From Mixta gaviniae (GTDB lineage: Bacteria; Pseudomonadota; Gammaproteobacteria; Enterobacterales; Enterobacteriaceae), in NCBI RefSeq assembly GCF_002953195.1, contig NZ_CP026377.1, positions 3,596,001 through 3,660,000 of the forward strand: a DNA stretch of 64,000 nucleotides, written 5' to 3'. The notes under the pieces were generated by a model. It ran no database searches and had not been told where the DNA came from. It worked only from the letters and a program-made list of their open reading frames with translations. How positions within the stretch are numbered: the stretch's first letter is position 1; each line of letters opens with the position of its first letter. The position numbers and the translations under genes were made by a program. Positions 58,892 to 64,000 of this stretch are shown here, piece after piece.

Positions 58892-61168
58892 TCAGCTATT
58901 TTGCAATGTTTGCCAGCGGCGTATCTCCACCAGGCAGGACATGGCGTTCGGTCCCTGCGTCAGCGAAGAGGTGCCGATATCGAGCGTCAGCACGTTCGGG
59001 TTGCCGGCGCGGTCACGCGGCTGCCACGCCTGGCCGAAGCCGGGATCGAACCAGGCGCCGGTAGAGGTAACCGCCACGCCCGGCGTCAGGCCGTCGTTTA
59101 GCCGCACGCCCGCCAGCATTCTGCCGCGCTGATTAAACACCTCGATTTCCTCGCCATCGCTGATGCCGCGCGCGGCGGCGTCCTGCGGATGCATCCACAG
59201 CGTTTCATGGCCGGCGGTTTTATTGTTCTGTACGTTGGCTGTCGCATCCAGCTGGCTGTGCAGACGATCGGCGGGCTGTACCGAGATCAGATGCAGCGGA
59301 TAGTCACGCGCCTGCTCGCTGCCCAGCCATTCGCGCGGCGCGCGCCACTCCGGGTGCCCTGCCATGTCGTCCAGCTGATAGTCGGCGATAATCTGGCAAA
59401 ACAGCTCGATTTTGCCGCTGTTGGTGTTAATGGGATGGGCCTGTGCGTCGGCGCGGAAATCTTCCATAAAGATATAGTCGCGCTCGCTGGCGGGCAGATC
59501 GACATAGCCGCGCTGCCAGAATTCGTCGAAGTCTGGCCAGTGAACCCCTTTACGCTGCTGCGCGACGCCGCACTGCTGATAAAGATGCGCGATCCATGCC
59601 CTCTCGTCGCGGTTTTCGGTAAAGCGTTCGCGGTAGCCGAGACGTTCCGCCAGATCGGCGAAGATGTCGAAATCATTGCGCGCCTGGTGCTGCGGCGCGA
59701 TCGCCTGGTGCATAGCGAAGACAAAGCGATCGCGCGAGGAACCGCCAATATCGTTGCGCTCCAGCGTGGTGGTGACCGGCAGGACGATATCCGCCATCTG
59801 TGCCGCCGGCGTCCAGACGATGTCCTGCACGATCACCGTATCGGGTTTCTGCCAGCCTTCGACCAGGCGGTTAAGCTGCTGGTGATGGTGGAACGGATTG
59901 CCGCCCGCCCAGTGCATCAGATGAATGTCGGGATAACGGTGCGTTTCCCCCTGAAAGGCGTAGCTTTCGCCGGGATGCAGCAGCATATCGCAGATGCGCG
60001 CCACCGGGATCGCCAGGCCGGATGGGTTCGGGCCGGTGGGTAACGACGGCGCGGGGGTATCGATGCGCGGATTGCCGACGCTGTTCATTGATCCGTGGCC
60101 GAAGGAGAAGCCGGCGCCCGGCAGCCCCGGCTGCCCCAGCATTGCCGAGAGCGCGATCATCATCCAGTAGGGCTGTTCGCCGCGATGGGCGCGTTGCACC
60201 GCATAAGAGCAGGTAATAAAGCTGCGTTTGCCAGCCAGCTGGCGCGCCAGCTCGGCGATGCGCGCCGCCGGAACGCCGGTAATGGCGCAGGCCCAGTCGG
60301 GTGTTTTTGCCACACCGTCGCTTTCGCCCAGCAGGTAGGCGCGCAGCTGCGGGTAGCCGACGCAGTGGCTGGCGAGGAAGGCGTGATCCGCCGCGCCCAG
60401 CCGCTCGATTTCATAGCCCAGCGCCAGCATCAGCGCCACATCGGTATTGGGACGGATGGCGATCCAGTCGGCGTTGAGAAAATCGGGGCAGTCGTCGCGC
60501 ATCGGGCTGACGTTGATGACGCGGGTGCCTTTCGCCGCCAGCTTTTCGAGCGCCGGCTTCAGCGTATGTTCACCCGCGCCGCCGGAGGCAACCTGAGCGT
60601 TTTTCAGCGCCAGCCCGCCGAAGGCCAACACCACTTCCGCATGTTCAATCACGCCTGGCCAGTCGGTGACGCGGCCGGTAAGCGGCATATAGGTGCCGAT
60701 GACGTAGGGCAGGAAGAACTGCGCCGCTCCCCAGCTGTAGTTGCCCATCTGGTCCACTCCGCCGCCGCCGTTGAAGTAGAAGCGGCGCACCAGGGTGCGG
60801 GCGTGGTTAACGCGTCCGGCGGATGACCAGCCGTACGATCCGGTGAAGATGCCGCCGGCGCCGTAGCGATCGCGCACGCGGCGGTTCTCTTCCGCCACCA
60901 GATCGAGCGCGGTTTCCCAGTCAACGGCAACGAAATCTTCTCGTCCGCGTAGGGTGCGATCGCTGTTTTCGCGTGATTTCAGCCAGGACCGGCGCACCAT
61001 CGGCTGACGGATGCGCTTATCGGAATAGACCAGCTGTGGAATGCTCTGCAGCATTGGCGAAGGGTTGCTGTCGGCAAAAAAGGGCTCGCAGCCGATAAGA
61101 CGGCCCCCTTCAGTGACGGCGGTAAAGGCGCCCCAGTGGGCAAGGTGCGGTACTTTTTTCAGGGTCAT
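58892..61168 (-). CDS. Molybdopterin-dependent oxidoreductase of the BisC/TorA (S-/N-oxide reductase) family
   Basis: 758 residues, DMSO-reductase superfamily with bis-MGD cofactor. The Mo ligand is the serine in GSYGWSSAGRVNHA, as in TorA and BisC, and there is no N-terminal FeS Cys motif. Other family blocks are GNYSWGAAQFFLPYVIG, LPVTTTLERNDIGGSSRD, NTNSGKIELFCQ and SVQPADRLHSQLDAT. There is no Tat signal, so the enzyme should be cytosolic like biotin sulfoxide reductase BisC (E. coli 777 residues). The likely substrate is an S- or N-oxide, for example biotin sulfoxide or methionine sulfoxide. No dedicated chaperone or cytochrome gene adjoins it. It is divergent from galR. Confidence 0.85.
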   Translation of the reverse strand: MTLKKVPHLAHWGAFTAVTEGGRLIGCEPFFADSNPSPMLQSIPQLVYSDKRIRQPMVRRSWLKSRENSDRTLRGREDFVAVDWETALDLVAEENRRVRDRYGAGGIFTGSYGWSSAGRVNHARTLVRRFYFNGGGGVDQMGNYSWGAAQFFLPYVIGTYMPLTGRVTDWPGVIEHAEVVLAFGGLALKNAQVASGGAGEHTLKPALEKLAAKGTRVINVSPMRDDCPDFLNADWIAIRPNTDVALMLALGYEIERLGAADHAFLASHCVGYPQLRAYLLGESDGVAKTPDWACAITGVPAARIAELARQLAGKRSFITCSYAVQRAHRGEQPYWMMIALSAMLGQPGLPGAGFSFGHGSMNSVGNPRIDTPAPSLPTGPNPSGLAIPVARICDMLLHPGESYAFQGETHRYPDIHLMHWAGGNPFHHHQQLNRLVEGWQKPDTVIVQDIVWTPAAQMADIVLPVTTTLERNDIGGSSRDRFVFAMHQAIAPQHQARNDFDIFADLAERLGYRERFTENRDERAWIAHLYQQCGVAQQRKGVHWPDFDEFWQRGYVDLPASERDYIFMEDFRADAQAHPINTNSGKIELFCQIIADYQLDDMAGHPEWRAPREWLGSEQARDYPLHLISVQPADRLHSQLDATANVQNNKTAGHETLWMHPQDAAARGISDGEEIEVFNQRGRMLAGVRLNDGLTPGVAVTSTGAWFDPGFGQAWQPRDRAGNPNVLTLDIGTSSLTQGPNAMSCLVEIRRWQTLQNS

Positions 61169-61317
61169 GGCGCAGGCAAGGCTTGAGCAAAAGGACAGAG
61201 AGGCATGTTAGCCTTTCCCGAATGTAATTGAAAAGTGCAATATTCAGCGCGCTTTGCGACAGGGCTGGCATTCTGTCTGGTTGAAGTTGCAGGGCTTTTC
61301 CGTAACACTTTCATCAT

Positions 61318-61333
61318 GTGTAAACGTTTACCC
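61318..61333. promoter_or_regulatory. GalR/GalS-type operator upstream of galR
   Basis: GTGTAAACGTTTACCC matches the gal operator GTGNAANCGNTTNCAC with one mismatch and has a perfect GTAAACGTTTAC palindrome core. It is 18 bp before the galR start, which points to autoregulation. Confidence 0.8.
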
Positions 61334-61350
61334 CGGAAGGTGTTCTATTC

Positions 61351-62352
61351 ATGGCTACGATAAAGGATGTCGCCAAACTGGCGGGCGTTTCTGTCGCCAC
61401 CGTTTCGCGCGTTATCAATAACTCGCCTAAAGCCAGCGATGCTTCACGTCAGGCGGTTTTTAGCGCCATGGAGGAGTTGCAGTATCACCCCAATGCCAAT
61501 GCGCGCGCGTTGGCGCAGCAGTCGACGGAGACGCTAGGCCTGGTGGTAGGCGACGTTTCCGATCCTTTTTTTGGCGCAATGGTGAAGGCGGTGGATGAGA
61601 TCGCCTGGCAGACCGGCAATTTTCTGCTGATCGGGAATGGTTATCACAATGAAGAGAAGGAGCGGCAGGCGATTGAGCAGTTGATGCGTCATCGCTGCGC
61701 AGCGCTGGTGGTGCATGCCAAGAAGATCCCGGACGAGGAGCTGGAGAAGCTGATGCAGCAGATGCCAGGGATGGTGTTGATTAATCGCGCGTTGCCCGCT
61801 TTTCAGCAGCGCTGCATCGCGCTGGATGACCGTTACGGCGCCTGGCTGGCGACCCGCCATTTGATTCAGCAGGGGCACGATCAGATCGCGTTTATCTGCT
61901 CGACACATACGATTTCCGATGCCGAGGAGCGTTTGCAGGGGTATTACGATGCGTTGCGCGAGCATAGTCTGCCCTGCAACGATCGGCTGGTGGCGTTTGG
62001 CGAGCCGGATGAGGTGGGCGGCGAGCAGGCGATGACAGAGCTGCTGGGCCGCGGGAAGAATTTTACCGCAGTGGCCTGTTATAACGATTCGATGGCTGCG
62101 GGCGCGCTGGCGGTATTGAGCGATAACGGCCTTCGCGTGCCGGAGGAGATGTCGCTGATCGGGTTTGATGATGTGCTGGTGTCGCGCTATGTGCGGCCGC
62201 GTTTGACGACGGTGCGTTATCCGATCGTGACGATGGCGCAGCAGGCGGCGGAGCTGGCGTTGGCGCTGGCGAATAATCAGCCTTTGCCGGAGGTGACGAA
62301 TACGTTTAACCCGACGCTGGTGCGCAGGCATTCGGTGAGTTCGCCTGGGTGA
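61351..62352 (+). CDS. galR: Galactose operon repressor GalR
   Basis: LacI-family repressor of galactose transport and catabolism genes. It has 333 residues (E. coli 343; the shorter tail ends at RRHSVSSPG). The N-terminal HTH is ATIKDVAKLAGVSVATVSRV. The effector domain has GLVVGDVSDPFFGAMVKAVD, ALDDRYGAWLATRHLIQQG and GFDDVLVSRYVRPRLTTVRY. Downstream, E. coli has lysA; here a repeat-rich block follows directly after the stop. Confidence 0.95.
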   Translation: MATIKDVAKLAGVSVATVSRVINNSPKASDASRQAVFSAMEELQYHPNANARALAQQSTETLGLVVGDVSDPFFGAMVKAVDEIAWQTGNFLLIGNGYHNEEKERQAIEQLMRHRCAALVVHAKKIPDEELEKLMQQMPGMVLINRALPAFQQRCIALDDRYGAWLATRHLIQQGHDQIAFICSTHTISDAEERLQGYYDALREHSLPCNDRLVAFGEPDEVGGEQAMTELLGRGKNFTAVACYNDSMAAGALAVLSDNGLRVPEEMSLIGFDDVLVSRYVRPRLTTVRYPIVTMAQQAAELALALANNQPLPEVTNTFNPTLVRRHSVSSPG

Positions 62353-62358
62353 GGGGCC

Positions 62359-62580
62359 GCCGGTCGCGATGGGCTGGCTGCCTTTTTAGCCTTTCGCTTT
62401 TTTCGGTGCCGGTCGTGATGGGCTGGCTGCCTTTTTGGCCTTTCGCTTTTTTCGGTGCCGGTCGTGGTGGGCTGGCCGGCTTTTTAGCCTTTCGCTTTTT
62501 TCGGTGCCGGTCGTGAGAGGAGCTGGCTGCCTTTTTGGCCTTTCGCTTTTTTCGGTGCCGGTCGTGAGAGGGGCTGGCCG
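62359..62580. repeat. Tandem repeat array 1 (49-bp unit, about 4.5 copies)
   Basis: Units start at 62359, 62408, 62457, 62506 and 62557 with GCCGGTCG. The period is 49, 49, 49 and then 51 bp, because the fourth unit has a 2-bp insertion. Each full unit carries GGCTGGC, CCTTTTTRGCC and CCTTTCGCTTTTTTCGG. The last copy is truncated. Since 49 is not a multiple of 3, the lysine-rich readings on the minus strand change frame at every unit and are not taken as coding. Confidence 0.95.
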
Positions 62581-62609
62581 GTCGGCGGGACGGCATAAAC
62601 CCGTCCCTG

Positions 62610-62646
62610 GGGCCTCCGCCCGCGCCTTCCCTGGCGCGGGAGGCCC
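62610..62646. repeat. Large GC-rich hairpin between arrays 1 and 2
   Basis: GGGCCT-ccg-CCCGCGCC, a 6-nt loop, then GGCGCGGG-AGGCCC: 14 base pairs with a single 3-nt bulge. It could terminate galR read-through or be a repeat-element end. Confidence 0.8.
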
Positions 62647-62736
62647 GCCTCCTCTGCCAGTCCCTCTCCCTCCCCCAATGCCCAGCTATCGTAACCTAAC
62701 CATTTGCGCGAGGTTTGCAAAGAAAGTGCGGCGGTG

Positions 62737-63178
62737 ACAAACAGGCTCTGAAACCATTGAAGCAGTGGCAACAAACAGACACTGAAGCCAGTGAAGCGGC
62801 GGCAACAAACAGACACTGAAGCCAGTGAAGCGGCGGCAACAAACAGACACTGAAGCCAGTGAGGCGGCAGCAACAAACAGACACTGAAGCCAGTGAGGCG
62901 GCAGCAACAAACAGACACTGGAGCCAGTGAGGCGGCGGCGGCAAACAAACACTGAAGCCAGTGAAGCGGCGGCAACAAACAGACACTGGAGCCAGTGAGG
63001 CGGCGGCAACAAACAGACACTGAAGCCAGTGAGGCGGCGGCAACAAACAAACACTGGAGCCAGTGAGGCGGCGGCAACAAACAGACACTGAAGCCAGTGA
63101 GGCGGCGGCAACAAACAGACACTGAAGCCAGTGAGGCGGCGGCAACAAACAGACACTGAAGCCAGTGAGGCGGTGGGC
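62737..63178. repeat. Tandem repeat array 2 (34-bp unit, 13 copies)
   Basis: Thirteen contiguous 34-bp units with exact phase (62737, 62771, 62805 and so on to 63145), mostly opening ACAAACAGA. The first copy is degenerate; the others differ at 0-4 positions (for example GAAGC/GGAGC, GAAGCGG/GAGGCGG). Each unit holds the dyad CACTG-RAGC-CAGTG, so the array is 12-13 evenly spaced 14-bp palindromes. There are no unique spacers, so it is not CRISPR. All three minus-strand frames are open because the unit lacks stops on that strand. Confidence 0.97.
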
Positions 63179-63268
63179 AGGCGCGTAGTAAAGCCTCCGC
63201 GTCAGGGATGACGCGGCGGAGTCTCCAGGGAGGGATTGACGACGTCTTTACGCAGCGCCTGCCCACCG
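63171..63268. repeat. 98-bp imperfect palindromic element
   Basis: Nested inverted repeat. The outer stem is a perfect 14 bp (CGGTGGGCAGGCGC at 63171-63184 with its complement at 63255-63268). The middle stem is GTAAAG/CTTTAC (63188-63193/63246-63251). The inner stem is CGCGTC/GACGCG (63198-63203/63210-63215). It exactly separates arrays 2 and 3 and resembles a small non-autonomous or ERIC/MITE-like unit. Confidence 0.85.
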
Positions 63269-63282
63269 CTGAACGGGCTCAG

Positions 63283-63518
63283 CCACCGTAACACCCGTCC
63301 GCCGCCGCACGGGCACGGGCTCAGCCACCGTAAACACCCGCCCGCCGCCGTACGGCACCCGCCACCGTAAACGCCCGCCCGCCGTCGCACGGAAACAGCC
63401 ACCGTAAATGCCCGCCCGCCGTCGCACGGAAACAGCCACCGTAAACGCCCGCCCGCCGCTGAACGGAAACAGCCACCGTAAACGCCCGCCCGCCGTCGCA
63501 CGACACCCGCTGGCGTAA
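63283..63518. repeat. Tandem repeat array 3 (37-bp unit, about 7 copies)
   Basis: CCACCGTAA recurs at 63283, 63325, 63362, 63399, 63436 and 63473, with a degenerate CTGGCGTAA at 63510. The period is 37 bp except for the first step (42 bp). The unit continues with CGCCCGCCCGCCG and CACGGAAACAG. The array ends 2 bp before the GNAT stop codon. Confidence 0.95.
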
Positions 63519-63520
63519 AC

Positions 63521-63985
63521 TCAGCCCCGCAGCGACTTATGGTAAAGGCGCACCACCGTATCAGGATAATCCAGCGCGTCGCCGATATAACGCCAGCCGA
63601 AACGCTCGTAATAATCGGCGCACAACGCGTACAGGTACAGATCCTCAAAGCCGCGAGCGCGGCACCAAACCTCAGCATGATCCTGCAGCGCGGCGCTTAA
63701 GCCGCTGCCACGCGCGCTTTCATCCACGTACAGCGCCGCCAGCCACGGAAAAAGATCCTGCCGGCTAATCAGATCGCAACGCCAAACACCCACCGTGCCA
63801 ACCGCACGATCGCCCTCCAGCGCCACAAACGTCTGCGGAAAATCAGCGCCACGCAGGCTGCTCTCCACGACGCTGGCGAAAAACGCCCGACTCTGCGCAT
63901 CACCAAAAGCGCGCCACAGCCATTCCACCAGCAACGACTTATGCTGCGGCGCCTCGTTCAGCGGCACAATACGCCAGCGGCTCAT
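63521..63985 (-). CDS. GNAT family N-acetyltransferase
   Basis: 154-residue Gcn5-related acetyltransferase with an acetyl-CoA loop in AALYVDESARGSGLSAAL (R-G-S-G-L variant of Q/RxxGxG/A), a VGTVGVWRCD beta strand before it and a C-terminal YERFGWRYIGD, typical of stand-alone GNAT enzymes. The substrate is unknown. The neighbours give no clue: tandem array 3 abuts its stop, and its upstream region runs off the window after 15 bp. Confidence 0.85.
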   Translation of the reverse strand: MSRWRIVPLNEAPQHKSLLVEWLWRAFGDAQSRAFFASVVESSLRGADFPQTFVALEGDRAVGTVGVWRCDLISRQDLFPWLAALYVDESARGSGLSAALQDHAEVWCRARGFEDLYLYALCADYYERFGWRYIGDALDYPDTVVRLYHKSLRG

Positions 63986-64000
63986 ACCAGTTTCCCCTGA

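Noticed and set aside
62306..62596. Lys/Arg-rich reading on the minus strand over the 49-bp array
   Set aside because: The repeat changes frame at each unit, the composition only mirrors T-rich tracts, and it runs into galR antisense.
62484..63266. Long Cys/Leu-rich readings on the minus strand across the 34-bp array in all three frames, with a 34-residue periodicity
   Set aside because: A 34-bp unit lacking stops on one strand leaves all three frames open automatically. There is no ribosome site, homology or frame preference, so these are artefacts of the repeat.
62737..63518. CRISPR array (34- or 37-bp repeats)
   Set aside because: The repeats are contiguous with no unique spacers, and there are no cas genes nearby.

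Overview
This is a GC-rich chromosomal segment (roughly 58-60% by eye) from an enteric-type gammaproteobacterium. The proteins match Escherichia coli homologues in length and motif, and the gene order follows the E. coli relA-to-galR region near 61-64 min. Differences from E. coli (no sdaCB, no fuc operon, a different sugar-acid layout, an accessory FtsI-like protein) suggest Erwiniaceae, such as Pantoea or Mixta. That placement is an inference. No prophage, transposase, integrase or CRISPR array was seen.

Layout. 0-5 kb: relA (cut by the window edge), rlmD and the hybrid kinase gene barA. 5-14 kb: one gudP-gudX-gudD-garL-garR-garK operon, divergent from garD, covering D-glucarate and galactarate uptake and breakdown to 2-phosphoglycerate. 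14-17 kb: yqcC-truC-yqcA, the CsrA-sequestering RNA csrB with its UvrY box, and syd. 17-25 kb: queF, ppnN, xni, rlmM-ygdD, gcvA divergent from the sRNA gcvB, ygdI, csdA-csdE. 25-31 kb: tcdA, mltA, two initiator tRNAs, amiC, argA with tandem ARG boxes. 30-42 kb: recD-recB-ptrA and recC. recB carries an apparent one-base frameshift just before its Walker A motif. 42-44 kb: the pseudopilin-like cluster ppdC-ygdB-ppdB-ppdA. 44-57 kb: an orphan D-Ala-D-Ala dipeptidase gene, thyA-lgt, ptsP-rppH, a DnaA-box-rich element matching DARS2, mutH, ygdQ, ygdR, tas, lplT-aas.

57-64 kb is the most lineage-specific part. An FtsI paralogue starts 22 nt after the terminator of an OmrA/B-type sRNA. A cytosolic BisC/TorA-type molybdoenzyme gene is divergent from galR. 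After galR, about 1.1 kb holds three unrelated tandem-repeat arrays (49-bp, 34-bp and 37-bp units) separated by large hairpins, ending at the stop codon of a GNAT acetyltransferase gene.

Regulation stands out. The window holds the sensor (barA) and an output RNA (csrB) of the BarA/UvrY-Csr pathway, plus gcvB and an Omr sRNA. It also has a CRP-like site between garD and gudP, an ArgR double operator, a gal-type operator at galR and the DnaA-reactivating locus. The most useful items to check are the recB frameshift, the sRNA/PBP arrangement and the triple repeat block.
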